A stretch of 64,000 nucleotides of DNA, taken from the NCBI GenBank assembly GCA_015075185.1, contig JABTUW010000002.1, forward strand, positions 1,178,001 to 1,242,000, read 5' to 3'. The notes beneath the pieces were generated by a model. That model searched no databases, was not told the DNA's origin, and worked only from the letters and a program-made list of their open reading frames with translations. The translations under genes were made by a program, and so were the position numbers. This stretch comes from Anaerolineales bacterium (GTDB taxonomy: Bacteria > Chloroflexota > Anaerolineae > 4572-78 > J111). Shown in pieces: positions 18,075 to 26,914 of this stretch. Position 1 is the stretch's first letter. Every line of letters starts with the position of its first letter.

Positions 18075-18094
18075 AATTCTAATACGTTAGAATT
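18075..18094. promoter_or_regulatory. Inverted repeat upstream of a kinase gene
   Basis: AATTCTAA and TTAGAATT form a perfect 8-bp inverted repeat with a 4-base spacer in an AT-rich leader. It could be an operator. No convincing -35/-10 pair could be fixed around it. Confidence 0.4.
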
Positions 18095-18147
18095 ATGTTA
18101 GAGTATAAGTAACTTGATTGAATTATGATAGGGAAAGCGGGTCTTCT

Positions 18148-20370
18148 GTGAGCCTTATTGGGCAAAATCTTGGTCAGTATCTCATTGTTGAATTCATTGG
18201 CGCTGGCGGGATGGCCAGCGTTTACAAAGCCTATCAACCCAGCCTCGATCGTTATGTCGCCGTCAAAGTGCTGCCGGCCCAGCACGCCCTCACTCCCGGT
18301 TACAAAGAGCGTTTTATACTGGAAGCAAGAGCAGTGGCCCAACTGAGCCATCCCAATATCCTGCCGATCTATGATTTTGGCCTGGAAGGGGATCTCAGTT
18401 ATTTTGTGATGAAATATGTCCCTGATCGGACCCTGGGCGACCTGATGGGCAGACCCCTGGACCTGGCCCAGGTGAGTCATTATGTAGATCAGGTAGCCGG
18501 GGCCCTGGATCATGCTCACGCTCGTGGTATCTTGCACCGTGATGTCAAGCCGGCCAATATGCTCCTGGAGGGCGACTGGTTGCTGCTGACGGATTTCGGC
18601 CTGGCCAAGATTACCGAGGCGACCACTGCCATTACCAGCACAGGGCACATTTTTGGCACACCCGCCTATGTGTCGCCGGAACAAGCCGAGGGCAGTCCCC
18701 TGGATCACCGGACCGACATTTACTCACTCGGGATTGTTCTCTACCAAATGGTGCTGGGCCGGGTACCCTTTGAAGGCACTACGGCCATGCGGATTATCAA
18801 CAAGCATATTTACGAACCACCGCCTCCGCCGCGCAGCCTGAGACCCGATTTGCCGGAACCAATTGAGCAGGTGATGCTAAAGGCTTTAGCCAAAAGGCCG
18901 GCAGACCGTTATGAGCATCCTGGTAGCCTGGCCAAAGCGTTCCGCGAAGCTTTGACGGTGGTTTCTGCTCAAACGATCCCTGCCTTAGTTACCTCAACGC
19001 AGTCAAAGCAGCGAGTGGTTGAGCGGCCAGGAGCAGCGCCGCCATCGAGTGACCGAGCCAGTGCTGCACCTGTGCTTGTGGCCGAGGCAGTTCCGTCATC
19101 CGCAGAAAAAGCGGCTTCTCCAGAGGCGCAGCTTATCCCACCCGCCAGGCCCGCCCGTTCAGTAGCTACCTTGGGCATAAGCCTGATGGGGGGTGTACTG
19201 CTTTTGGCTCTGGTCAGTGCGCTCATCTTTTTCAATGGCAGCAATGCAGTTGGAGAGACGGCGACAGCCACGGCAACATCCAGCCAGGTCGTACCCGCCG
19301 AGATCAACGTCACGACCGAGCCAACTCGCATCGCCACCGCTACGGCGACTCCTTTGCCAGCCCCCACCACCCCTGCGCCTGGCCCAACTCCCCAGTCTGT
19401 AGGTGAAGTTTCAACCCCGACGAGTCCCCCCGCGCCGGCAACAGTAACAGTTGCTCCTGCTGAAGTTACTGCGCCAGCCACCCCGTCAACTGAGCCGCCG
19501 ACACCGGCCCACCAACCTGGTCCTTCTATCGGTGGAACTTTGGCCATTCCGGTTAAAGTAGGGGCTGAATTCAAGGTTTACGTGACCGGTTTTGACGGAG
19601 CTGGCATCAATGGCCCGGCTCCTGTCAGTTTGGGGAATGCCCGCCAACCGATGTTTCGCCGTGATGGCCAGGCCATCGTCGTTAACGGCGCCGTCGAAGG
19701 CGTTTTACGCGGGATCTTTGTTACGGACAGCCGGGGCGGCGGGCCAAATCCTCTTAACGACAGAGGCCAGGCCACCTGGCCGGTTTGGTCGCCGGATGGG
19801 TCTACTATTATGTTTGTGGATGGGGATCAAGGGCGGACCATCTTCCGCCAGAGCAGCCAATTGGCCCGTTCGGACGCGGATTATTCGCCCGTGCAGGCAA
19901 ACAATGTTAACTTGGTCGGCAACAATCTGGTCTGGTCCGACGACAACCGCCTCGTTTTCCAGGGCTGCGCTGATTGGCTGGGGCAAGCCGGGGAATGTGG
20001 CATTTGGGCCGCTGCTGCAACCACAGTTGACCCAATCCGACTGACGGCCAACGGCGGGCTGCCCACCGACGCCAGAAATGGTCTGCTCACTTATATGCTG
20101 GCCGAAGACGGCGATTGGGAAATTTATCTGCTCCCTCTCGCCGGCGGCCAACCCATCAATCTGACCAACAATACCTATCAAGACGGCCTGGCCGCCATCG
20201 CCCCGGACGGTCAGAGCGTCGCCTACGTCTCCGACGAGTCCGGCGCCTGGGCTGTCTGGACGATCACTTTGAGCAATAATCAGAAGCAGAAGTGGTTTGA
20301 TGTGGACCCGCAGCGAGGTACAATTGACGTGAACATTTGGGCGGAAGAACGGATGAGTTGGACGCCCTAA
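18148..20370 (+). CDS. Receptor-type serine/threonine kinase with predicted beta-propeller sensor
   Basis: The N-terminal kinase domain (about residues 8-265) has IGAGGMASVYKA, VAVKVL, HRDVKPANM, DFG and SPEQA. A Pro/Ala/Thr-rich juxtamembrane region leads to one membrane helix (LGISLMGGVLLLALVSALIFF), a second Thr/Pro-rich stalk, and a C-terminal domain of about 270 residues. That domain has repeated blade-like units such as WPVWSPDGSTIMFV, GDWEIYLLPLAGG and AIAPDGQSVAYVSD, the signature of TolB/WD40-like propellers. GTG 18148 gives the standard MSLIGQNLGQY start; the frame is open to TTG 18118 and neither start has a strong ribosome-binding site. It stands alone, away from the FHA operon. 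Confidence 0.9.
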   Translation: MSLIGQNLGQYLIVEFIGAGGMASVYKAYQPSLDRYVAVKVLPAQHALTPGYKERFILEARAVAQLSHPNILPIYDFGLEGDLSYFVMKYVPDRTLGDLMGRPLDLAQVSHYVDQVAGALDHAHARGILHRDVKPANMLLEGDWLLLTDFGLAKITEATTAITSTGHIFGTPAYVSPEQAEGSPLDHRTDIYSLGIVLYQMVLGRVPFEGTTAMRIINKHIYEPPPPPRSLRPDLPEPIEQVMLKALAKRPADRYEHPGSLAKAFREALTVVSAQTIPALVTSTQSKQRVVERPGAAPPSSDRASAAPVLVAEAVPSSAEKAASPEAQLIPPARPARSVATLGISLMGGVLLLALVSALIFFNGSNAVGETATATATSSQVVPAEINVTTEPTRIATATATPLPAPTTPAPGPTPQSVGEVSTPTSPPAPATVTVAPAEVTAPATPSTEPPTPAHQPGPSIGGTLAIPVKVGAEFKVYVTGFDGAGINGPAPVSLGNARQPMFRRDGQAIVVNGAVEGVLRGIFVTDSRGGGPNPLNDRGQATWPVWSPDGSTIMFVDGDQGRTIFRQSSQLARSDADYSPVQANNVNLVGNNLVWSDDNRLVFQGCADWLGQAGECGIWAAAATTVDPIRLTANGGLPTDARNGLLTYMLAEDGDWEIYLLPLAGGQPINLTNNTYQDGLAAIAPDGQSVAYVSDESGAWAVWTITLSNNQKQKWFDVDPQRGTIDVNIWAEERMSWTP

Positions 20371-20443
20371 GCCCTTCGCCCCCGACACCTCCGGCAGTTG
20401 GCAGATCCGGGCATGGCTATGGACGGCACACACGAGCGCGTTG

Positions 20444-22072
20444 TCAAAGAGGATGTCGGTCCGAGCGATGACTGGAGCTTGGCCCGCCCGGCGGTGCATT
20501 CGTTTTTAATGCCCGGCGGATTTGCTGCCATAAAATTTTCACCAGACCTGCCTGGGTCTCTTCGAGAGGTTCCTGGCTGTAACGCGCCCGCACAAAAGCC
20601 TCGGTGAGTAAATTGACTGCCGGCTGCGCTTCCGGCGCGGCCTGGCTCAGGTCGGGTTCAAATTCAAAGGGGGTCTGATGCTTTTGGCGAATCGTTCCCT
20701 GTCTGGCGGCTCGCTCCACGATGTTGAGGTAATAGTACAAGATCCGCTCGCGGGGCGACAGTCCGCCCAGGCCGGCCCAGCGCCGGTATGGGGCCAGACC
20801 CTTATTCTGGCTTTGCCCGGCTAAAGCCAGCCGGTGCGGGAGCAGTTCCAGCCCTGCTTGAGCCAGGCCGGTGAGTTTTTGCCAGAGGTAGCTCAGCAGG
20901 CCGATCAGGAAACCAAGCGGTTTGAAGCGTTTGAGCGCCTCGACCAGTTCCGGGTGATCGCTGAGGTAAATTTTGAGGAAATACGCGGCGATAGCCGCGG
21001 CCAGCAGCCAGAAAATCAGGGAGCGGAGCGCTTCCAGCCAGGGTAGAGGAGCGGCTGCGGGCGGTGTCTCCGGCAAAATAGGCAGTTCTGGCACGCCTGA
21101 AAAACGCTCGGCGGGCGCCTGGCCGAACAAGCTCAACAGCCAGGCCAGGGGTAGGGTCAGCAGCAAAATCAACAACTGGATAAAAAAGGTCACTACATCT
21201 ATCAGAAATATGACCAGAATGCTCGCGCTGGCCAAAAATCCCAGGGTGTAACCGGTCGGCAGGACAAAAGCTGCCCCTAGCACCAGCCCCAGGAAAATCA
21301 GCCCGTACTTGGCCCATTGTTTGACCAGATTCGGAGCCACACTGATCCGCTGGATGCGCCAGCGCAGCAGCAGGCTGGTCAGGTGAGCCTGGCTTAACAT
21401 GGCCAGGCCCAGGGTAAAGTAGACCAGCACATTCAAGATGACTCCGCCCAGGCTGGGCCGCTGCCAATCGGCCAGGCTGGACCAGCCGGAGCGAGCCACC
21501 CACTGCGTGACCCCCGAAATCAGGACCAACAATCCCCCGCCCCAAAAGAAGCGCGAGGCCAATTCGTCCAGAGGTGAAATATGATCGGTCCGAAAGATAT
21601 AAGGATCGCGCAAAGCCTCAAAATCTTCCATGGTGTGAGTGGCGGCAAGCCAGGCCACCACAGCCAGAATAAGGACAACATAAAACTCAAGGTTGATAAA
21701 GCTCTCCGGATCCTGCCACAGCGCCTGCATTTCGGCCACTATCTGAGGCAGGGGCTTGCCGGCCAGGTGGAGCAGCTTGAGCAGCAAAATCAAAACGGCG
21801 GCTTCGGCCAGGCGGTAGCGCAGCAGCGACCCGCCCCGTGAGCGGTAAAGTTTAAGCACCCGGTAGGAATAAATCGCCTCGACCGTGGTCAGCAGCATTC
21901 CCAGCAAAAAGTAAGCGCCGTTCCAGGCCGGATTGAACAGCCGCACCAGGTTGACCAGCGCGATGTTGAAACACATGATCATGACCGTCAACAGCAGTGG
22001 CCGGAAAAAATTGTCGGCCCAGGGATGGGGTTTTACCTCCAACAGTTCGTCTTCGGCTATGCCGCTGCCCAT
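20444..22072 (-). CDS. Membrane protein with C-terminal DUF4129 domain
   Basis: A 542-residue polytopic protein with about nine to ten hydrophobic helices and a soluble C-terminal domain (about residues 430-530). That domain matches DUF4129: SPRERILYYYLNIVERAARQG, the TPFEF motif, and LTEAFVRARYS. DUF4129 proteins usually sit with DUF58 proteins, MoxR ATPases and transglutaminase-like proteins; here only DUF58 is present. The frame is open to 22270, but ATG 22072 follows AAGGAG and overlaps the DUF58 stop by 16 bases. Function unknown. Confidence 0.8.
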   Translation of the reverse strand: MGSGIAEDELLEVKPHPWADNFFRPLLLTVMIMCFNIALVNLVRLFNPAWNGAYFLLGMLLTTVEAIYSYRVLKLYRSRGGSLLRYRLAEAAVLILLLKLLHLAGKPLPQIVAEMQALWQDPESFINLEFYVVLILAVVAWLAATHTMEDFEALRDPYIFRTDHISPLDELASRFFWGGGLLVLISGVTQWVARSGWSSLADWQRPSLGGVILNVLVYFTLGLAMLSQAHLTSLLLRWRIQRISVAPNLVKQWAKYGLIFLGLVLGAAFVLPTGYTLGFLASASILVIFLIDVVTFFIQLLILLLTLPLAWLLSLFGQAPAERFSGVPELPILPETPPAAAPLPWLEALRSLIFWLLAAAIAAYFLKIYLSDHPELVEALKRFKPLGFLIGLLSYLWQKLTGLAQAGLELLPHRLALAGQSQNKGLAPYRRWAGLGGLSPRERILYYYLNIVERAARQGTIRQKHQTPFEFEPDLSQAAPEAQPAVNLLTEAFVRARYSQEPLEETQAGLVKILWQQIRRALKTNAPPGGPSSSHRSDRHPL

Positions 22073-23250
22073 ACCTCGATCTCCTTTTCCCGTTGAATCC
22101 GGTAGACCGGCAGGTTCAGGTTTTGGACGCGCTCCAGCCGGGTTTGCAGGCGGCCGGGTGGCTGCACCAGCACCAGGGTCGGTTGAAAGCCCGACTTCTT
22201 GAGTAATAAGAGGGTTTCCAGCAGTTCTTCTGACTCGCCGCTGGTGATGACCATGAGGGTGGTGCCCCACGACAAATGCACCGCTTCCCGCCGCAGCCTG
22301 TCCAGAAATTGCACGTCTGTGGCGGCCTGCACCCGCGCCAGGACTTCCAGGATTTGCATCAATTGGCCGCGCCCTTTGCGGGGGGGCAGGGAGAAGCTCC
22401 GCTGCTCCTGGCTCAAGGGGTCGAAAGCGGTGGTGGCCAGGCCCACCGGCAGTTTTTCAAAGCCAAGCATGTGGCTGGCCAGCGAAGCCGCAACTGTAAT
22501 CGCCAGTTCAATCGCCGAGTCAGGATAGCCGTAGGGGGCATAATCGGCCCGGTCCATGTTGAGAAAGATGGCGTTATCGCGAGCTATGGCCGGCTGGAAC
22601 TGCTTGACCAAAACCTCGCCGGTGGCGGCGCTGGCAGGCCAGTGAATGTGGCGGGGATTGTCGCCAGGATTGTACGGATGCACGCCGGTGATACGCGCCG
22701 GGTCCTGAAACAGAGGTAGGGGTGTCGGCAGCGTCACCTGGGGACTGTGGGTGGGCAGGCCCAACCGGGCAATGGGAACGATTTTAGGGTAGATAATGAG
22801 ATAATCCGACTCAAAACTGCGGGTCAACTGGCGCTTGAAGCCGAGCAAATCGCCAGTCTGCAGCAGCAGCGGGCCGACCAGGTAGTAACCCCGCTGCCGG
22901 GCCAATAATGTGTACTGTAACTGGTAGCTGGCTTTGCCGCCGAGGGTAATCACCTCCTGCCGGAAAGGCGGGCTGGTCAGGGCGACCGGCAGCGACTCGT
23001 TGAGCAAAAGCCAGGGAATGGGCAGGCGGCTGAGATTTTCGACGGTCAGGGTCACGCTGACATGATCGCCCAGAAAAGCGCGCTGAGTCAAGCTGCGGCT
23101 GATGTGAATCTGCCTGAGGACCCGGCGCGACCAAAAGTGCGCCACCACGTAAACGCCGACAAAGAGGTAAAGGATGGAGAAGAAAAAATCAATCCGCAGC
23201 AGGGCGGCCAGGGCAAAGAGAGCCAGGATAAAAATGATGAAGTTTCCCAC
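22057..23250 (-). CDS. DUF58 domain-containing protein
   Basis: A 397-residue protein with two N-terminal hydrophobic helices and the DUF58 core PYNPGDNPRHIHWPASAATGEVLVKQF (split motif around residues 190-217), followed by a von Willebrand A-like region. Related proteins act with MoxR-type AAA ATPases, which are not in this window. The GTG start at 23250 is preceded by AAGGAG located partly in the end of cydC, 8 bases upstream, so the two are cotranscribed. Function unknown beyond family. Confidence 0.85.
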   Translation of the reverse strand: MGNFIIFILALFALAALLRIDFFFSILYLFVGVYVVAHFWSRRVLRQIHISRSLTQRAFLGDHVSVTLTVENLSRLPIPWLLLNESLPVALTSPPFRQEVITLGGKASYQLQYTLLARQRGYYLVGPLLLQTGDLLGFKRQLTRSFESDYLIIYPKIVPIARLGLPTHSPQVTLPTPLPLFQDPARITGVHPYNPGDNPRHIHWPASAATGEVLVKQFQPAIARDNAIFLNMDRADYAPYGYPDSAIELAITVAASLASHMLGFEKLPVGLATTAFDPLSQEQRSFSLPPRKGRGQLMQILEVLARVQAATDVQFLDRLRREAVHLSWGTTLMVITSGESEELLETLLLLKKSGFQPTLVLVQPPGRLQTRLERVQNLNLPVYRIQREKEIEVWAAA

Positions 23251-23258
23251 CGGTCTCC

Positions 23259-24962
23259 TTATCCTCCTTGTTTCACGACGCGTCCTTCATTCAATACAAT
23301 CACTTCGTCGGCCAGTTTCAGGTCGGGGGGGCGGTGGGTAATGATGAGTGTGGTCCGGCCTTCCATCAAGGTGTAGAGTGACTGCCTGACCTCCCGCTCA
23401 ACCAGGGCATCGAGGTTGGCGGTGGCTTCGTCCAGGATCAGGAGGGGCGCATTTTTGAGAATGGCGCGGGCAATGGCCAGGCGCTGGCGCTCGCCGCCGC
23501 TCAGGCGCACGCCTTGCTCACCCAGCCAGGTATCGTAGCCCTGCGGCAGCGCCTCGATAAAGTCGTGGATTTGAGCCTGGCGGGCGGCCTGAACCACCTC
23601 TTCAACGGTGGCCTCGGGCCAGGCCATGAGCAGGTTCTCCCGAACGGTGGTATTGAACAGGTGGGTCTGCTGCGCAACAACGCCGATCAGGGCACGGACC
23701 TCTTCGGGGGTGTAACTGCGCAGGTCGCGCCCGCCTAATTCGATCCGCCCTGTTTGATAGTCCCAAAAACGCAGCAGCAGGTGAACCAGGGTGGACTTGC
23801 CCGCGCCGCTTGGCCCCATAATCGCCAACCGTCCTCCTGCCGGCAGCGTAAAGCTGATTCCGTCCAGGGCCGGTGGCTCGCCGGGGTGATAGCGGAAGTG
23901 GAGATTGTCTACGACCAGACTCAAGCCGCGCCCTAACTCTTTCCCTTCCAGTGGGAGAGAAGTCTTCTTCTCAGGAACTACAACCGCGTCCACAGGTTCC
24001 GCATCAGCCAGCTCAAACAGGCGTTTGGCCGCCGCCAGGCTGCCATCCAGGTTTTGAAAAGCCGCCGCCAGAGGCGTGACAGCTTCAAAACTGGCCAGGG
24101 CCGCCAGCACCACCAGTCCCAGATAGACGCCGTCCATCTGGCCACTGCGCACCAGGGGAATCGCGACGACCAGCATGGCCAGGGTGGCCAGGGCCGTCAG
24201 CAGGACTGACAGGGCGCTGTGCAGGCCGGTCAGCCAGGCCAAACGCTGCTGGGCCGCGCTAAGACTACGGCTCAAGCGCCGCACCTGGTCAAGCTGTACT
24301 TCTTCCCGGCCGCAGGCGAGCAAATCGGCCAGGCCCTGGCAGGTGTCTACCAGGACAACTCTCAACTCGGCTCGGGTTGTCACCAGGCACTGCCCCACGC
24401 CCCGGCTCAAGCGGCGAGCCAGCAGCGGCAGCCCCAGTCCCAGCAGCGCCAGGAAGAGCAGGGCCGTCACCGCCAGCCGCCCATCGTAGCTCGCCAGCAG
24501 CAGGCCGAGCACCAGCGCCGTCAGGAGCGCCACCACCGGCGGGGCAATAACCTGCACGTAAAAATGTTCCAGCGTATCAATATCGGCGACAATGCGGTTG
24601 AGCAAATCGCCGCTGCGATAGGTCATGAGCTGGGCCGGGGCCAGCGGTTCGACATGCTGGTAAAACCAGACGCGCAGCCGGGCCAGCAGCTTGAAGGTGA
24701 CCCGGTGCGAGACATATCGTTCCAGGTAGCGGCTCAGTCCCCGGCTGATTCCAAAGAAGCGCACCCCGACGATGGCGACCTGCAAGTCGGCAATAGAAGG
24801 GTGCAAGGCCGCCTTGGAAATAATGTAAGCCGAGGCGGCCATCAGCCCGATGCTGCTGCCGACCGTAGCCAAGCCGAGCAGGGCGGCCAGGGCCATCCAG
24901 CCGGCAAAAGGAGCCATCAGGCGGAGCAAGCGAGTAAAGGTTTTTTCGGTAAAGCCCGTCAT
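23259..24962 (-). CDS. cydC: Thiol reductant ABC exporter subunit CydC
   Basis: Second half of the CydDC exporter needed for cytochrome bd assembly. The membrane domain carries the CydC hallmark SSIGLMAASAYIISKAAL and VAIVGVRFFGISRGLSRYLER. The ATPase domain has Walker A GPSGAGKST, signature LSGGERQRLAIARA and Walker B LLILDEAT. At 567 residues it is normal in length. CydC rather than CydD is assigned from the N-terminal motif. Its expected partner cydD lies at 3595-5331 on the plus strand. Downstream DUF58 and DUF4129 genes share the transcript. Confidence 0.9.
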   Translation of the reverse strand: MTGFTEKTFTRLLRLMAPFAGWMALAALLGLATVGSSIGLMAASAYIISKAALHPSIADLQVAIVGVRFFGISRGLSRYLERYVSHRVTFKLLARLRVWFYQHVEPLAPAQLMTYRSGDLLNRIVADIDTLEHFYVQVIAPPVVALLTALVLGLLLASYDGRLAVTALLFLALLGLGLPLLARRLSRGVGQCLVTTRAELRVVLVDTCQGLADLLACGREEVQLDQVRRLSRSLSAAQQRLAWLTGLHSALSVLLTALATLAMLVVAIPLVRSGQMDGVYLGLVVLAALASFEAVTPLAAAFQNLDGSLAAAKRLFELADAEPVDAVVVPEKKTSLPLEGKELGRGLSLVVDNLHFRYHPGEPPALDGISFTLPAGGRLAIMGPSGAGKSTLVHLLLRFWDYQTGRIELGGRDLRSYTPEEVRALIGVVAQQTHLFNTTVRENLLMAWPEATVEEVVQAARQAQIHDFIEALPQGYDTWLGEQGVRLSGGERQRLAIARAILKNAPLLILDEATANLDALVEREVRQSLYTLMEGRTTLIITHRPPDLKLADEVIVLNEGRVVKQGG

Positions 24963-25010
24963 CTGAATTTAGTGCCTTTTGAGTCAAATTCCGGCATAGT
25001 GAGCAATAAA

Positions 25011-25072
25011 TTTGGACAGGATTAACAAGATTTGTTTGATTTATCCTGTAAATCCTGTAAATCTTGTCCAAA
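25011..25072. repeat. Palindromic GGACAGGATT-type repeat
   Basis: TTTGGACAGGATTAACAAGATT at one side is answered by two AAATCCTGT iterations and ATCTTGTCCAAA at the other, forming a hairpin in front of cydC. Confidence 0.75.
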
Positions 25073-25098
25073 ATATCTTTGGTTCCGGCTCGTCCAGG

Positions 25099-25566
25099 TT
25101 AGGCCAGGACCCTTTGATTTTCCAGATAGCGGCGCAGGGAGCGCAACCGGTTCTCGACTTCCCGCCTGAGCATCACGTTCATCACCGGCTCCAGCAGTGG
25201 GGCGAGGAAGCGGGGGCGGGCGCGAAAGGAGTAGATGTAGGTGGTGCGCGAGCGGCCTTCACCGAGGGCGTCGTGCCGCAGCGTAGCGGCAAAACGCTCA
25301 AAAAAGGGCGGGCGATTCGTCAGCTTGACCGCGGCCACTTGCCCCGGCTCGAAGCGGATGTACTCGGTCTCCAGGGCCAGGAACGCGCTCCGCCAGGTCC
25401 CGGCACAGACCGAACGGACGCCGACCCCGGCGGCGGTTGCCCCGCCTAGCAGCCGCGCTTCCCGTAACATGGTGTCCCATTCCAGCCGGCGGCCGTAGTC
25501 ATGGATCACGTCGAAGACGGCGGCGCAGGGCGCGTCAATTTCGATGGACAGGCTTTCTCTAGGCAT
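25099..25566 (-). CDS. SRPBCC (START/polyketide-cyclase-like) protein
   Basis: A 155-residue protein of the SRPBCC fold: SIEIDAPCAAVFDVIHDYGRRLEWDTMLREARL at the N-terminus and a long C-terminal helix. The fold holds a hydrophobic ligand; the ligand is unknown. Its start overlaps the end of another SRPBCC gene by 8 bases, so the two are a cotranscribed pair. Confidence 0.8.
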   Translation of the reverse strand: MPRESLSIEIDAPCAAVFDVIHDYGRRLEWDTMLREARLLGGATAAGVGVRSVCAGTWRSAFLALETEYIRFEPGQVAAVKLTNRPPFFERFAATLRHDALGEGRSRTTYIYSFRARPRFLAPLLEPVMNVMLRREVENRLRSLRRYLENQRVLA

Positions 25567-26110
25567 GAGAGGCCCCGCTGGGGCTGCTCAGACCCATTTC
25601 TTGCCGCTCCGCGTTGGCCTTGATGCCTTTCAACAGATACCGTTGGAACAGCGCCAGGACCAGCCTCACCGGGAGACGAAGACCCACCCCGGCGATGCCG
25701 TCAAGCTCGTACCGGCTGGACAGAGACAGGCGCACGCCCCCTTGACCTGGCGTGATGTGATAGGCCCCCGCTTTCATCTGAAAGGGTCCATCCGACAGGT
25801 CGAGCAGATAGCCCACGCGAAAATCGGGATCGGCGCGAAAGGTAAAGGCGTACCGCTCATACGGCTGCCATTCCGTAATCTCTTGCGAGAAGCGGCGACC
25901 GTTGGAGAAGAAGGCGGTTCTCGCGCCGCCCACGCCCGGCTCAACCACCTCCGCCCGGAGCGGCTTGGGAATGCCCAACAGGGAGAAGTAGGCCGGATGC
26001 CGGAACGAGGCAATGTCCACTTCGGTGATGTGCTGCCAGACGGCCTGGGCCGAGGCGTTGATCTGGATGGAGTGCTCAAGGGTGTGTTGTTTTTTTCGCG
26101 CTACTGGCAT
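25559..26110 (-). CDS. SRPBCC-family protein
   Basis: A 183-residue protein with the pattern HSIQINASAQAVWQHITEVDIASF and a mid-region EITEWQPYERYAFTF, typical of polyketide-cyclase/dehydrase-like SRPBCC proteins. It is the first gene of the two-gene SRPBCC unit. Substrate is unknown. Both lie next to the repeat-bounded toxin-antitoxin module. Confidence 0.75.
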   Translation of the reverse strand: MPVARKKQHTLEHSIQINASAQAVWQHITEVDIASFRHPAYFSLLGIPKPLRAEVVEPGVGGARTAFFSNGRRFSQEITEWQPYERYAFTFRADPDFRVGYLLDLSDGPFQMKAGAYHITPGQGGVRLSLSSRYELDGIAGVGLRLPVRLVLALFQRYLLKGIKANAERQEMGLSSPSGASHA

Positions 26111-26189
26111 GATGATCCATTCGCCCGAAACTGTTCTTCGAGAGGGGGAACGGGCGGCAAAGAACGCTTCTAGGTGGGGTATGTTCGAT

Positions 26190-26242
26190 TCTAAAGCAGC
26201 GGCGGGGTGAGCGCTGATCTTACCGCCTGTAACTCAGGCGGC
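26190..26242 (-). repeat. 3'-end cassette repeat, copy B (attC-like candidate)
   Basis: A 53-base stretch aligning without gaps to copy A (26975-27027), 39 of 53 positions identical by hand count, including an 18-base run ACCCCGCCGCTGCTT-(C/T)-AG. The TGA stop of the antitoxin gene lies at positions 7-9 of the repeat, exactly where copy A carries a TAA stop. A CCGCCTG/CAGGCGG hairpin surrounds the stop. Confidence 0.6.
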
Positions 26243-26521
26243 GTTTTGGTTGGGAGAATAGCCTTCTTCTATTTTTTCAAAATCTATTTCTTCTAACTTT
26301 GTCCCCTGACCCGTTCGCAAACTCTCTCTGGCCTTGTTGACTCTCGCCAAAAACCGCTCATCGTGTTCCAACCGATAATCAAACCAATCATCCTCACTGG
26401 CAAAGCCAACCAACACCCCTGCCGGTTTACCATGCCGCGTAATGATAATGGTTTCTTCTTCGGCCAACCTCAAATATTCGGATAAACGATCTTTAATTTC
26501 AGATAAAGCTATTTCTTTCAT
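26234..26521 (-). CDS. Antitoxin, Phd/YefM-like
   Basis: A 95-residue protein beginning MKEIALSEIKDRLSEYLRLAEE and followed by TIIITRHGKPAGVLVGF, the DNA-binding fold of Phd/YefM antitoxins, with an acidic C-terminal tail that would bind the toxin. The frame is open to 26548, but ATG 26521 overlaps the toxin stop (ATGA) and has GGGAGAAG upstream. It is the second gene of the module, the reverse of the usual antitoxin-first order. The last codons and stop lie in the 53-base repeat. Confidence 0.85.
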   Translation of the reverse strand: MKEIALSEIKDRLSEYLRLAEEETIIITRHGKPAGVLVGFASEDDWFDYRLEHDERFLARVNKARESLRTGQGTKLEEIDFEKIEEGYSPNQNAA

Positions 26522-26811
26522 TCGACTTCTCCCATTTCCGCTAACCAATCCGCTGCTTGTGCTTTTTGAACTACCGCCAAAATTTCTACATCTGCCTCGA
26601 CAATATCATAAAATATCCGAATATCCCCGACCCGTAACCGATATTGGGGACGTCTTATGCCTTGCAGCCGTTTAATCCGACTTTGACTGACTTTATCCGG
26701 CTCAAATCGAAGATGTTTTTCAAGCGCATCTCGAATAGTCGCCCGACTTCGGGCAGGTAAACGCCTTAGGTCTTGAACTGCTTGAGGTGCGAAGATGATT
26801 TCGTATTTCAT
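26518..26811 (-). CDS. RelE/ParE-family toxin
   Basis: A 97-residue protein starting MKYEIIFAPQAVQDLRRLP and ending with YRLRVGDIRIFYDIVEADVEILAVV, the RelE/ParE fold; members are mostly ribosome-dependent mRNA interferases. The Arg in YRLRVGDIR and the Tyr in IFYDI match conserved active-site positions of RelE-type toxins. It is translated from ATG 26811, which sits in the promoter-proximal palindrome, and overlaps the antitoxin start by 4 bases. Confidence 0.85.
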   Translation of the reverse strand: MKYEIIFAPQAVQDLRRLPARSRATIRDALEKHLRFEPDKVSQSRIKRLQGIRRPQYRLRVGDIRIFYDIVEADVEILAVVQKAQAADWLAEMGEVE

Positions 26812-26848
26812 TCTGGCTATATTCTAGCCAGAATTTAAGCAGTGTCAA
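26810..26848 (-). promoter_or_regulatory. Promoter and overlapping operator of the toxin-antitoxin module
   Basis: On the minus strand TTGACA (26848-26843) and TAGAAT (26826-26821) are spaced by 16 bases. A perfect 10-bp inverted repeat ATTCTGGCTA/TAGCCAGAAT with a 5-base spacer (26810-26834) covers the -10 box and reaches the start codon. This is the expected site for autorepression by the toxin-antitoxin complex. The transcript would be leaderless or nearly so. Confidence 0.7.
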
Positions 26849-26914
26849 AGTCTTTTATAAATGAGAATTAGGGGTGCAGGTTGGGAAGAAGCGTGTTCGA
26901 CTATTTTCTTCGCC

